From Morella rubra (taxonomy: Eukaryota; Streptophyta; Magnoliopsida; Fagales; Myricaceae), in NCBI GenBank assembly GCA_003952965.2, contig CM025850.1, positions 20,083,552 through 20,147,551 on the forward strand: 64,000 bases of DNA, given 5' to 3'. Shown piece after piece: positions 31,615 to 44,001 of the stretch. Below the pieces are notes generated by a model. It ran no database searches and was not told the DNA's origin. It saw only the letters and a list, made by a program, of their open reading frames with translations. The position numbers were made by a program, and so were the translations under genes. Each line of letters opens with the position of its first letter. The first letter of the stretch is position 1.

Positions 31615-34600
31615 TTAATCAGAATCTAATTCTTGCATGTTATCGCCCGATGCTTCATCCTCAGTAGAATCGCTATTACTTTCATCCCCACTTTCTTCGC
31701 TATTTTCTTCAATTTCTAATTCATCCGCCTCCGAAACATCATTACCATCTATTCGTTTTTTCTTCTCCCCATCAATTACATCAAAAGCTTGGATAAAGTT
31801 TGGCGCAACATCATCCCTCTGTAGAGAATTAAGGTTAAACTGTTGGAAGTCTATAAACAAGTCAATGGCATCGTCCTCCTGATACGCTTCATTCGTGATG
31901 GCTGCTCCCGATTCAATGTTTACATCAACTTCACTATCCAGATCCGGGCCGGGAATGTCATATGCATTTCTACAAGACAACTTCTGCACGACTCGCCACA
32001 TAGGTCCATGTAGATTATCAACTAGATAAAACACTTGACTTACTTGATTTGCCAAAACAAATGGATCTTCTAATACCACAGTCGGAAGTGTTTATGCTCT
32101 TAAAGTTCTCGTCGATACAAATTCCATGGTGATCCTCGACGTCCCACCAATCACACTTAAACAAACATATTGTATTTCCTCGTAAGTATTGTATGGCATA
32201 AATGTCTACAATTCTCTCGTAAAATTCTATTGGATTTCCCTCATGTGATCCCGGTACTACAATACCACTGTTCTGAGTTCTCCGTTGTTCTTCCCATTGT
32301 ACTGTATGATATCTACATCCGTTCACAACACATGCAGAATAACGCATCACTCGTGTATCAGGCCCATGCGCCAATGAATACAATTCATCGACCGATGTAC
32401 ATGGATTTTGAGAACGTAATGTTTGAACCTACAACAATATATTAGAAGGTCATTAAAAACAAAGACACGATATTAATTAGAATTATTTGTCAATAACACT
32501 TACTCGCCCTAAGAACCAATCCAAAAATTGTTCCTCATGCATACGAGAAATGTCACCAACTCCTTGCGCGCGAAGTTCGTCCATGTGTTCACTGTAACGA
32601 TAAGGTTAATCAACGACTATATATTACAGAAAAATTATAAAATTTTATTTTACTTACTCTAAGTAGTTGCTGATGCCTTTGCAATTGTTCAGCACAACCA
32701 CTGAGCTTTCTTGAACTCTGTTCGGTCTATGTCATGCCCTTTTGCAGCCCTATCAATCTAATTCTCTGAGTGAACACATCAAATGACCTTTCTGGTACCT
32801 CTATCTCGCCTCAGCCTCTATCCTTGAGCCCGAAGTTCATCCATGTCGAACACTCATTCTCAATATACGCTTCTGCAATCGACCCTTCGGGACGCGACTT
32901 ATTTTTCACAGATCGTTTCAAAACACCCATCAACCGTTCAACTGGATACATCCATCTGTATTGTACTGGTCCAACAAGCATTGCTTCGCGTGGTAAGTGG
33001 ACCGCCAAATGCATCATTACCGTAAAAAAAGGTGGAAAAATCATTTCCAACTTGCATAAAATTATCCGATATCTTCTGACATCCTCTGCAATATAGAAAT
33101 CTTCAACGTACGTGAACACAACTCTCGAAAAAACAAACATAATTCAGTCACTGCGCCACCCACGTCTTCCTTCAACAACCCTCGGATCATCACTGGAAGA
33201 ACCCTCTGCAAGAACACATGACAATCATGACTTTTCATTCCAGACACCTTCAACTCATCTAGATTCACACAAAGTGAAATCTCAATATAACCATCGGGGA
33301 ACCTCACGTCTTTTAACCACTCACAAACCCTCCTTCGCTCTTCCCGAGTTAAAGTATACGCCGCTTGAGGCATCAATTCAACTCGACCATCATGAACCAA
33401 GTGCAAGTCTTTTTTAACCCCCATTTCAGCTAAATCTCTACGTGCACCGGCTGAATCTCTGGTCTTGAACTCGATATTCATCACGTCCAATCACGTTGTC
33501 ACATATGTTCTTTTCGATGTGCATCACGTCCAAGTTATGCGTAACCCTAATGTACTCCAATACGGCAGTTGGAAAAAGATGCTCTTCTTCGTCCAATTCA
33601 AATGTTCGACGATTGTTTCTTCTTTCCCTTATTCTTCCCTGACGCTTTACCAAAGATAGTCTCCCGACATGCGTCAATTGTTCCAATATGTCTTCACCAG
33701 TTAACTCCCCAGGAGGAAGTCTATGTTCTTCTTTCCCATCAAACGTATCCACATCATATCTCCATGCATGCCCGGTTCAAGTATCTCCTATGACCCATAT
33801 AACACATTCTTCTCCCGTGCTTCAACCACTTATAGTCAGTGTCTAAATTACACGTTGGACATGCCAACTTCCCTTTGGTACTCCATCCAGATAAATTGGC
33901 ATATGCTGGAAAATCATTTATGGTCCACATCAAAGCTGCATGCATCTTAAATGTCGTCCCATCTGAAGCGTCATGTGTCTCAACTCCATCTTCCCATAGT
34001 TGTTTCAACTCGTCCACTAAGGGTCGAAGATATACATCTATATCATTTCCCGGTGACTTGCGACCGGAATCAAAGAGTCATTAGTGAAAATGGACCTTCA
34101 TACACCTCCATGGGGGTAAATTATAAGGAAACACAAAGACTAACCAAATACTGTACTCATTGCTCATGTTTCCAAACTGATTGAACCATCAAAGCAAGAC
34201 CAAGGCGGACGTTGCGGGCATCTTGAGCAAACCAACCATGGTCCTTATCAAAATTCTTCCAAACCAATGAATCTGCAGGATGCCTCATACTCTCCCCATC
34301 GTTGACCCGTTTCTCCTTATGCCATCTCATGTCATGAGCTACATCTTTTGTGGTAAACAAACGTTTAAGTCTAGGGATTAAAGGGAAATGATGCAACACT
34401 TTTTGGGAATTCGATTGCGCAAGTCATCTTCGAATTTCCACCGAGACACCCCACATACCGACATCTGTCTAACTCACTGTTTTCCTTCCAAAACAACACA
34501 CAATCATTCTGACATGCATGGATCTTATCATAACTAAACCCAAGACCCTTTCGCAATTGTTTCGCCTCGTAATACGATCCGGTAACGTCTCCCCCTCTGG

Positions 34601-35189
34601 CAATGCCTCCTTAATCAACTGTAATACCATATCAAATGCCTTAACTGACAACTTATTCTCTGACTTCACATGCAACAACCGACCGTAAATGACAACTTAC
34701 TAAACTTGCTACATCCAGGATACAATTCACGTTCTACCTCTTCCCATAACTTATCAAAAGGTGTCGAAGCCTTCGGTCCCAAAGTGGGGGTTTCCCTAAT
34801 ATTAGGGTTCTCCGTTTCAACCCTATTGCCCCACCTTCTAACTCCGCATGAATATCGGTTAACATTTCCTCCATCCCATCAGAGCTATCTCCCTCTAAAT
34901 CCTCATCACTATGTGGTAGCTCGCACCGGACTCTTGACTAAGATTTGAAGTAAGTTGAATACCCTCCCGTGAAACACCCATAACTTATAGCTCACATCAA
35001 ACCATTAATGTATATATGATCTTCCATTTTATCTAACACTTGAAACACTACATTTTTGCACTTTCCGACACGGACATCTGATCTGACCCTGAGAGTCTAC
35101 ACAACAAGCAGCCATACCGCAAACCCATGGACCCCCTCCGCATACTTTTCACCAAACTGATTTTTCTCGTAAACCCAACTCTTATCCAT
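31615..35189 (-). pseudogene. TNP2-like CACTA transposase, degenerate
   Basis: Running leftward from ATG at 35189: a transposase-associated domain start (MDKSWVYEKNQFGEKYAEGV); the core with LGFSYDKIHACQNDCVLFWK-type and DMRWHKEKRVNDG segments and HPADSLVWKNFDKDHGWFA; LWEDGVETHDASDGTTFKMH; and AYANLSGWSTKGKLACPTC. Then come HNLDVMHIEKNICDNVIG, a DUF4218-like part (DVRRYRIILCKLEMIFPPFF) and a DUF4216-like part (IVDIYAIQYL, LFKCDWWDVE), then an acidic tail ending at 31615. Order and content match plant TNP2 proteins of about 1,000 residues. Many frame changes (for example near 34470, 33750, 33450, 32100) and stops make it non-functional. Confidence 0.9.
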
Positions 35190-35553
35190 CGCCACCAATC
35201 TAAAAAATACACGACATTAAGTAATCATAAACACCCAATCATTGGAACTTGACTTTGTGCCCAGCTGATAGGTCCTATCCCATTCAAGATTGTGCATTCG
35301 GAGTTGAACATCAGTTCGACTTGTGTCCATCCATATTGGAAAAATTCGGCAGCATCTCCCCCAGTCCCCAAGTACACGCACCAGCATTGAGGTCATCAAC
35401 GATAGTTGTATGACGTCATACACCAATGCTAGTAGTATACCCAGAAGACAAAAGGTAGATGATACCAAACTTCCTCCAAGACTGGACAGGACACAAGTAC
35501 CGAACTCGTCCAACCACGAATACACAATCTCAAACTGTCCATATTTTGGACAA

Positions 35554-35603
35554 TTCAAGGGTTATTACGCGATAAACATATTTATCGCGTCCTAACCCTT
35601 GAA
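35554..35603. repeat. 50-bp hairpin upstream of the TNP2-like gene
   Basis: Arms 35554-35576 and 35581-35603 pair at 21 of 23 positions around a 4-base CATA loop (inner stem ACGCGATAAA / TTTATCGCGT, outer TTCAAGGGTTA / TAACCCTTGAA). It lies about 365 bp 5' of the transposase ATG. It could be a regulatory stem, a small-RNA source or a tiny foldback remnant. Confidence 0.8.
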
Positions 35604-35904
35604 CGGGTCTAAGGTTACACACATTATATTAAAAATAAATAAAAACAAAACAAGTAAAAACACTCTCATTTATCCTCCATGCTTCTCAAACTTCATAATT
35701 CATTTTCAGAACTCAAGCACTTTAATAATCAAACATGTAAACAACTCAAATACTACACATGCATCAATAATAAAAAAACACTCTATAATCATCCTCCAAT
35801 CTTCTCAAACTTCATGATTCATTTTTAGAACTCAAGCACTTCAGTAATCAAACATGTAAATAGTATAAATGCTACACATGATCAATAATTTGCAATCTGC
35901 CTTA

Positions 35905-36790
35905 AACACGATCGATAAATAATCACAAGGACGATCGATCGTTCGATCTCCATCTAACAGACGATCGATCGTCTAGACGATCGATTGTGGGTCTTCCATC
36001 TAACACACTATTGATCGGCCGAAATGTTGATCAATTATGTTTAACCCAGATCAACAAAAACATGCCAAGCCTCCCCACACACTCAAATCCATGCCCAAAA
36101 TACTCCCAAATCATCCTCATGCAATACCCATTCCAATGTACATATTAAAAACACCTAATAAGCTCTAATCATCACAAATCATATCCACAATACCCACAAA
36201 TACTGAAATAAAAAAAAATCACCAAATAACCAACCAAATCATTCATAAATCGTAGTGTAGGTAGAGTATATTACCTCTTGCACGAAATCAACACCAAAAC
36301 GAACTAAATTCTACCAAAATCCACAAATTTTGCCCAAATTTTTCAATATTCACCCGGTTAAAAAACCAATGAATTTGAGCTTGGGCTTACCTTAAGCTAT
36401 TCTAAACACTCTCCTAATCAAAAGGACGATGTTTAGGATAAGTTTATGGAAAAAAAAATAGCAGATTGCTGCAAGCCTTCGGTCTCCTCTTGCTAGGAGT
36501 GTGTTTTTGCACTTCACCCACGGCCTTAGAGCATTTCTCCATTTGAAGGTTGATAAACACCAATCGATCGGCCCTTTAATCGAGTGATTGTCTTGTCAGC
36601 TTTAAAATTCTTGCTAAGTTTTTCGGCCAATTGTTCGTGACAAAATTACAAATTGATCGGTAAGTGAATTTAAAACGACGATGGATGCAAGCCATCGATC
36701 GGCAGTTTGATACGATCAATCGGTCTCAAAAGCTTAAACAACACTATTCTATACCGATCGATCGGGAACTCACCGATCAATTGGTGGTCC
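35905..36790. repeat. Right-hand subterminal GATCGATCG arrays of the CACTA element
   Basis: GATCGATCG and variants cluster at 35905-36050 and 36560-36790, mirroring the left-hand array. The transposase 5' region borders them, as expected at the 5' side of a CACTA element. The last unit is followed by CTAATTATTAAAAAAA and AT-rich DNA rather than a CACTA end. Confidence 0.75.
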
Positions 36791-37311
36791 TAATTATTAA
36801 AAAAAAAAATTTAACAAGACAAATTACTTAATTATAAAATTATTTTACTTATAATCTCATCTTAATACATACCTTATACTAATAACTTATAATCATGTGC
36901 TAAATAAGCGTTATATCACTAGTTTATGATATCTTGATACATTCCTCATACTAACTCTTACAAAATATTTCTATGATGCAACATGTACAATTTATACATG
37001 CTTTCCTAAATATTAATGATATGTACTTGATATTGTTAGCCCAAGGTTGTTTTGCAAACAATCCATAATTGATTTTGATGATAACAAAAATTCTAAGTTT
37101 TGAAGACTTTTAGATTTTACCTTGTCAATCCACTATTTTCTAAGATATATTTTAAAGGATTGAGGTTATCTCACAAAAATATTTCTAAGTGCACTTGAAC
37201 ACCATTACACAAGTTGATAAAATCAATTTTTCATATTGAAGGTGTTTAAAGATGAATTGGAGTGAAAACGATACCTTCAAGTTGCTGAAAAATCTCTTCA
37301 GCACTTATAGT

Positions 37312-38010
37312 GTCGACACATTGAAGACTAGTGTCGACACATTGCACGGTCTCCTGAGAGAACGACTCCATATCAAATCTTGTCAAATTTTGTCAACACA
37401 TTGCACTGAGACACCTCGGAGATAGTAATGGGGACCTCGGGATATTGTATGAGTATCTCGGGATGTTTGTGGAAAGGTCGGGTGTATGGACATCTCGGGA
37501 TGTTGTGAGAACGTTGGGAAAATGTATGGACACCTCGGGATGTTTGGAATGCACCTCGGAAATAATAAGGGAAAAGCTTGGGAGCACCTCGGGAACACCT
37601 TGGAGCACGGAAATGGAAATAGGAAAGCAGACACCTCGGAGCACCCCGGAATAGTCGGTAATACTAATGGAGCTCGAGAAGTGATTAACTGGGATAGATA
37701 CCTTAGTTTGTGAAGGGGACCTCAGGAAGTGAGTAACTGGGATAGATACCTCGGTTTGTAAAGGGGACCTCAGGAAGTGACAAACCGAGATAGATACCTT
37801 GGTCAGTAAAGGGGACCTCGGCATAATGATGAGATGTACACATTACAGTCTACCTCGGATAGTAAAGGGGGACCTCGGGATAATGAAGAGATGTCGGACA
37901 CATTGCATTGAAGACTCATATTCCAGACCAAGTTATGGTGCCGACACATTGAAGATTAGTGTCGACACACTGCACTATCTCCCAAGAGTAGAATTCCAGA
38001 ACAAGTTTTG
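37312..38010. repeat. Tandem and dispersed repeats within the solo LTR
   Basis: Units containing GATAGATACC(T/C)(T/C)GG...GGGGACCTC(A/G)G recur about every 50-55 bp over 37680-37880. GACCTCGGGATATTG / CACCTCGGGATG phrases recur over 37430-37640. A block with GTGTCGACACATTG is at 37312-37350 and again at 37945-37975, bracketing the tandem tracts. The repeats lie upstream of the LTR TATA box at 38164, in the U3 region where enhancer repeats are common. Confidence 0.7.
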
Positions 38011-38162
38011 ATGTGCCAACACACGCTGATTATGTGCCGACACACATACCACGATTTTGCTGAAATCCTGGAACGTCGTCATCTAATTCAAAATGATTCA
38101 AAAAGTCATTTAAGCCCTTCCAACGACTCTTTTGAAATCCTTGATGACCATTGAAGCCCTAG

Positions 38163-38173
38163 GGCTATAAATA
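38163..38173 (+). promoter_or_regulatory. TATA box of the solo LTR
   Basis: GCTATAAATAG lies about 1.1 kb into the LTR, downstream of the repeat-rich U3-like part and upstream of a CT/GA-rich leader with several GAGAGAGAAA tracts. Its position fits a U3/R promoter. Activity is not shown by the sequence. Confidence 0.6.
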
Positions 38174-39053
38174 GAATGAGTTAGAAAGAGAAAGGGGGGA
38201 TCTGCAGCATCATTCAAAATCTATCCTCCGAAAGAGAGAGAAAGCAAGATCCAAAGAAATACTTTGCTAATTCCTTCAAGACTAAAGCTTCATTGTCAAA
38301 TCTTCTCCTTTTGCTCATCATTGACGACCTAGCCTCCAAAGAGAGAGAAATTTCTTGAAGAAGAGACAACACACTTGCAATCACTCTTGCCCTAATTTCT
38401 AGAGAGAGAAAGTGCTTTGAAGAAGAGGGAAAATTGCATCTACCAAGAAAGCTTGTGCTCCCACCTACCAAACGTTAGCTTTCCTTTGAGAATCTTATTC
38501 TCTTGTACTCTATTGAGTTTTCACTCGCTTATTCGGCTTAGAGAGCCATTCATTGTTATTCCTTTGTATCCATTATTTTGGAAAACACTTGAGTGTTGTG
38601 TGAACACTTGTTGAGTGTTGTGTGAACACTTGTCCTACTCGTGAGGGTAGAAGAAATCCCTTGGGTTTTGGGATTTGTGAGAGTTTGAAGTGTGAGCTCA
38701 CAAAACGCTTTGTAAAGGTTCCTTAGCACCCCGGAAGCTAAGGTGTATAGTGAAGGTGAAGGAAGCTCAAAGAAGTCAATACCTTGGGGGTGGACGTAGG
38801 CAAGTGTTGGCCGAACCACCTAAAATTACGGTGTCATCTCTCTAACTCTATCTCTCTTACGTTTCAATACATATTCATATTTGTGATGTTATGATTTATT
38901 GTTCTTCTTATTAAGAAGCATTTAGCATATTCAGATCTGCTTTTGTATTTGTAGAAAAAGTCTATTTTCCAGATCTGCTTTTTTTATTTAAAAGGGGAGA
39001 CGTTTTTTATAAACCCAATTCACCCCCCTCTTGGGTTGTTATTTAGACTTACA

Positions 39054-39930
39054 TGTCTTAATAACTTTAATGGGGTTGTTAATTAAATACATTCTCCTAC
39101 ATATATAACAGGACATACATCTATACATTCTAATGTGTTATAATATCCTATAAGTTAATCAACCAATAAGATACATGATTTATGAACTATTGCTATAATC
39201 AATATTCGATTTACTATATACCATAATAATACGATATATCATGCTATAATAATATGATACTTGGCTAACACTTTAGTCCTATATCATTTATCTTAATAAT
39301 TTTGATTTATAGACAATTGTATTGTGGTAACCAATATTTGATTTACTCTTCTTTTTTCTCAACCATGATTGACACTTTAGTCCAATATCATTTATCTTAA
39401 TAACTTCAATCCGGTGAAGTACCATATTCTAGCTAAATACATTCTAATATATCAAATACTATGCTACAATGTATTAAACATGACATACATCCATACTTTA
39501 TAATAGCCTATAATATAAGGTGATATAATAATATAAAATACACAACAACAACGTAATCAATAAGTTATATTAGCTTCAATTTCTGTAATACTCCTTCAAA
39601 TTTTATATTTTACTGAGTGGGTCCTTTAGAATAAAAATTTCCAAGTACATTACTATACAAAATAATATATTATAAGGGATATAATAATATATAAAATAAT
39701 AATTAACATTAAATAGCTTAGGATAAGTATGTACTCATTATTGACACCTAATCTTATTACCTACCTTATTCATGTAACTAATGAAACTATTTATGTATGT
39801 ATGATGCTTTAGGATAATATAAAATATTATATAATAAAATATACAACAACAAAGTAGTCACCAAGTTATATCATATAACAACTTCAATTTTCATGACACT
39901 CCCTCTAATTGTTAGAGCGCGATCGCAATA
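39054..39930. other. AT-rich spacer, no gene
   Basis: Very AT-rich with recurring phrases (ATACAACAACAA.GTA.TCA at about 39541 and 39841; TTTATCTTAATAACTT.AAT at about 39280-39410), suggesting an internally duplicated repeat. No coding capacity and no transposon ends recognised. Confidence 0.5.
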
Positions 39931-40114
39931 GAAAAGATCATTGAATCAAAGCAGTCTGAGCATTCTGCTTCTGTTAGATCCAAGCACACAGTTTTTTAGA
40001 AAGTTTAGAAAGAAAGATTTTCTAGAGAGAGAGTCTCAAGCGAAAATGAATTCTCGTAACCTTTCAAATGAACTTCTGAGCAATTTATCATGGATGGCTC
40101 AGAACTCAACAATG

Positions 40115-42660
40115 TACAAAGACGATTGATTGGTGTGCAATGTACTAATCGATTGGTTGAGACAAACCAAAATGACTGCATCTTTGACGATCAATCGGCA
40201 GTTTTAAACAATTGATCAGTTGGATATATCTAAACGACACCATGCTGTATCGATCGATCGGATCGATCCCTAATTAAAAAAAATGATTTTTTTTTATTAC
40301 TTATTTGATCGATCGCTATAAATTTCTTACATATATGTGTATGTACTTAAATTTTATTTAAATACGTATTTTATTTAGTAGTTTAACTTTGCAATTTTTC
40401 TTAATTTTGCCAACCAAAGAGTATTTTGTTCAATTTACGTATCTAAGTGTCGGGAAAAAAATACAAAAAAACACAAACTGTAATCAAAGTCACTACATAT
40501 CCACAAATAAACAGATATGTCCCAAATACGTAAATAAAAACTCAAATCCAAATAAACATATGTCTCAAACAGATAAATAAAAACACAAATCTAAATGTAT
40601 GCCCTAAATAGATAGTAAAAAAATATAAATGTCTATGATTGCCGAACAGTATCATGGAAAGTCGCCACATCATCAGGAATATCCACGGGAATCTTCTGTG
40701 GATCTCCCTCTGTCTTGAAATCATCGAGGGTCTTCTTGATTTATTCCAACTATTCCCTAACGAGGGTCATATGAGCCACGATTGATTTGTTGCGCAACAT
40801 CGTAATAGTGCACTCCCCTTCGAAGGTGTTCCAGAGCTTCTCTTCATCTTCCTGGAGCCACTGCATCTCCCGCTCCAATTTCTCCACATGCTCCTCAAGA
40901 GGCCGTAGAGCAGTGATCACAATAGCGTTGACATGGCTGTTGAGGTCCGTAAATAGTTGGGCCACCTTGGGAGAAGGCATTGCAAGGACTCCCATCTCGA
41001 GAGGTGCCTCTGATCGGGATTTTTCGATGTCGGTTGATGGTCGAGCTGTTGTATCTGTGGCCGCTACTGCTTTACAAGTGAACCATTGAGTCAAAGTCCC
41101 CTTTTGCCCCTTGCTCTTAGACAAGGTGAACTTATTCAGTGCGCTCATGACCGCCTTACGAATCTTCTCGTCACCGATCACGACACCTCGAGAAATGAGC
41201 AATTCAGTAAAAAACATGCCATATGGGGGAGGCTATGTTCCGTAATTCCCCAAGTGTCATCCATAATTAGCTTAGACATGTACATCAGGGAATCCACCCG
41301 CGTTTGCTAACACAGCAAGAGCATGCCCTGAGCTTTAGTGAACAGGCACTCCATGGAATGAGTTCTGCCATCAACGTTCGGCATCCAGATGAGGTGCAAA
41401 ATCTTCCAAAACAGTAAGAACTCACTCTGCTTGATTATGTTGCCAACAACTGCAGAGGTCTTCCCCATCATAAGAGTCCACAGGTCCTGATCTGATGTCC
41501 TTTGCTCATCCGTCAGGGGTACCTCTAGGAAGTACGAGGTCTTGGGCTAAGGGCAATGTAAGACATCGATAATGACATCTGCCGATATGTGAACTGCATA
41601 CCTCACACTATCAGCTGTAGCTCAGGTGCTCTGTCTGCTGAGATAAGGGCATAGGAGAAATAGTACACGAGGGTGTCGACACAGAAACCCTTCGTCCATG
41701 AGAGCTGATACAGGAATCCCTAGTACTTGAAGAGCTGGTAGATGCTGTGATCCTCATACAACAGGTCATCAAAATCAAAGAGCATCACTAGACGCTCTCT
41801 GGCCACCGATCACCCCCTCAAGTACTCCATCCACCTCTCTACAATCATATTCAAATCAATGACCTCTTGCTCTTAGGACGACGATCCCGCCTTGATCCTC
41901 GATGTGCGCGCACAGTTAGTTCCTGACATTTTAGGTATGCTGCAACAATTGTATATAAATATGTGTTAATAAATAATCATAATAACATAATTAAAATATT
42001 AAAGAAGTTGTAACGAAATGGCTATCCATCGCCATTTCCAACTATCAATCACTCAACATAACGATCGATTGCATAAATAACCGATTGATTGCCTAATCAA
42101 AACTGTGCGTTTGGAAACAAACTGATTGATCAATAACATAATGGCGATCGATCGCTATATAACAATCAATCATTCAAGTAGACCGATTGATCACAACATG
42201 TAAAATAATGCATTTTATTGCACAGACGATCGGTCGTCCAGGCAACAAAACAATCATAAACTCCTAAAACATACATTAACACTAAAATAAATACATTTTA
42301 CGAACCTAAACAGATTATATAGCAAATTAAAATAAATACATTTTAAGATTCCACGCACTTTGAAGGATAATGTGGCACGAAATGGCTCGTTGAAAATTGA
42401 GAAGATTTGTGAGAATTTTTGGAGAGATAACCGGTAAAAATTATCCGGCTGTTTCATACAATCCCTTGCGCCAATCAATCGGTCTTATGCTCCTGATTGA
42501 TCGCTTGTGTTTTCAACACGTGGCACTCTACCGTTCGTTGAAACAACGATCGATCGTGAACCTCATTGATTGAACGATGATTCAAAAAAGTGACGATTAC
42601 CATAATGATTGATCGGCATGGTTAAGCGATCGATCGGTCGTATGTAACATGTGGCACACT
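40115..42660 (-). mobile_element. Second CACTA-like block with GATC arrays at both sides
   Basis: GATCGATCG-type arrays occur at 40115-40330 and 42055-42650, and a broken minus-strand gene lies between them. The segment at about 40180-40300 resembles 36680-36820 of the first element (CAATCGGCAGTTT, CGATCGATCGG then CCTAATTAAAAAAA). No CACTA terminus is visible on either side; the right side is cut by the Copia LTR at 42665. It is either the far part of one large composite CACTA element starting at 28785 or a related element that lost its ends. Confidence 0.6.
40750..41929 (-). pseudogene. Putative plant transposon protein (Transposase_32-like), degenerate
   Basis: From ATG at 41929 the minus strand reads MSGTNCARTSRIKAGSS. 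The family-like core follows in shifted frames: EVIDLNMIVERWMEYL, then FYANMRISADGELQS-like and VHFTVSADVIIDVLHCP-like text, then LLFWKILHLIWMPNVDG-like. It closes with an intact 155-codon stretch ending at 40750: MFFTELLISRGVVIGDEKIR, a Lys-rich part and a coiled coil (LEEHVEKLEREMQWL). This layout (N-terminal globular domain, then coiled coil) is that of the uncharacterised plant transposon-associated protein family. The frame breaks several times. Confidence 0.55.
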
Positions 42661-42664
42661 GCCA

Positions 42665-43946
42665 TGTTGGCTTTTAGTCACAATCAATGTTTTTATGATA
42701 ACAATAGAAGTAATTGAGATGTGAAGCAAAGCGGATCCAAAATGAGCACGAAGCGATCAAGCAACATCCCCTTCAATGGAAGTGCTCTTAAAGTGAAGAC
42801 TCAAGATGCTAGGGTAATCTTTGTAACTCTAAGTCTTCATCTTTAACAAGGATTTGAACCACACACTTGCATATTTCTTCAAAACTTGCATGAAATGTTT
42901 TACCTATTGTTTTGAAGTTTAAAAATTTTTTAAATGGCTTTAAAATTCCCAATCAAACTCCCAAACCTTTTATATACTTATGGATTTAGTCTTTAAAATT
43001 GGGTATTTTAAGTTGGTCAAAATCGTGTTTTTAAAACAACCGGATCATGTTAAGTTGAGGAGGTCGACCGGCTCATGTAGCGGTCGACCGATCTTCGACC
43101 GCTTGGTCGACCGGTTGGTTTGAAAAAGTTTAAAAAAGAGTCGTTCTGACTTCTGACATTATGACCGTTGTGTAACGTAACCTGCGACCGGTTCATGTAG
43201 CGGTCGACCGGTTCATCGAGAGTTTTTTAACAGCTCGACTCCCAACGGCTATAACGGCTATTTTTCTATGAGGCCTATATAAAGCCATTCCTACGCCTTA
43301 AAAACCTGAACAACTTAAATCATTAAGTGATCTAAAACCTTTCAATCCTTGTTCAAACATCATTCACACATAATCAACACTTTCACATCCTTGTTGTTGT
43401 GTGAAGCTTAAGAGATAGAAATTTCTCATTGTAATATCTACTCCATCAAGGGAGTTTTAGTGAGCATTTTCGTTCATCCCATACACTATTAAGAGAGTGA
43501 TTCTCTTGTTTCCTTTTGGTGAGGTTTGTTCATCAAAAGAAGGAGTTTAGAGAGGTTTGTTCTCAAACTCGTTCTTGAGGCTTGAAGAGGTGTTTCTCAA
43601 GCTCAAGTGTAAGGAAGGCTTCCCTTGGTTGAAGGGAGCATAGTGGAAAAACCTCAAGGCTCGGTAAAGGAGCTTGAGGGGTGGATGTAGGCGGTTTGCC
43701 GAACCACCTAAAAATCTTGTGTTTGCTTCTCTTCCCTTATCTCATTACATTGTGCTATTAGTTTCCTATTCTAAGTTTTATTTCTCTATTTAAGTTGCAA
43801 TATATATTCTTGTGTTTAATCTTTTATTGCAATCACTTCTCTTTGTGAGACTTGTAGCTAGCAAACACTTTCTAAAGGGTGAGTTTCGAAAAAGTTTTGA
43901 AACCCAATTCACCCCCTCTTGGGTTGCCTTAATCCTAGGATTTACA
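42665..43946 (+). repeat. Left LTR (1282 bp)
   Basis: It begins TGTTGGCTTTTAGTCAC and ends CCTAGGATTTACA, with TG...CA termini. U3 holds several GCGGTCGACCG palindromic units (43060-43215) upstream of a TATA box at 43275. The sequence recurs, diverged, at 50480 and as a solo copy at 61093-62345. Confidence 0.95.
43275..43284 (+). promoter_or_regulatory. LTR promoter TATA box
   Basis: CTATATAAAG, conserved in the right LTR at about 51062 and, inverted, in the solo LTR at 61764-61773. Conservation in all three copies supports function in the ancestor. Confidence 0.75.
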
Positions 43947-43947
43947 A

Positions 43948-43960
43948 TTGGTATCAGAGC
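43948..43960 (+). promoter_or_regulatory. Primer-binding site for initiator Met-tRNA
   Basis: TTGGTATCAGAGC directly after the LTR end. The TGGTATCAGAGC core is complementary to the 3' end of plant initiator Met-tRNA, as in most Copia elements. Confidence 0.93.
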
Positions 43961-44001
43961 TTGGTGCTCTCTTTAGCAAGATTTAACAATCTTGAGTTAG
44001 A

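Larger units (their letters stand above)
28785..36800 (-). mobile_element. CACTA (En/Spm) transposon, left end present, right end not found
   Basis: The left terminus begins CACTACAAAAAAAATG at 28785, flanked by TTT. GATCGATCG-type subterminal repeats fill 28980-29570 and recur at 35905-36790. Between them a TnpA-like gene and a TNP2-like transposase run leftward. A matching right terminus (TTTTTTGTAGTG) should lie near 36.8 kb but is absent; AT-rich sequence and then a solo LTR follow. The real right limit may be further on: the same kind of arrays reappear at 40.1 and 42.1-42.65 kb. Confidence 0.85.
37034..39053 (+). mobile_element. Solo LTR of a SIRE/Maximus-like Copia element
   Basis: It begins TGTTAGCCCAAGG at 37034 and ends CCCCTCTTGGGTTGTT...CTTACA at 39053. 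The end is almost the same as the LTR end of the Copia element at 42665. A TATA box (GCTATAAATAG) is at about 38164. There is no primer-binding site after it, so it is solo. The 5-bp flanks (GATAT and TGTCT) do not match, so it may come from recombination between different insertions, or one flank was deleted. The central part has tandem repeats, described below. ORFs such as 37393-37824 are the repeats read backwards and are not genes. Confidence 0.7.

Noticed and set aside
37393-37824. 143-codon reverse-strand ORF with repeating LRSPLQT / VSIPV units
   Set aside because: It is the tandem repeat of the solo LTR read backwards; the periodicity comes from the DNA repeat, and overlapping frames show the same effect.
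37680-37880. CRISPR-like repeat array
   Set aside because: Units are imperfect, nearly contiguous tandem copies with no unique spacers, within a plant LTR.
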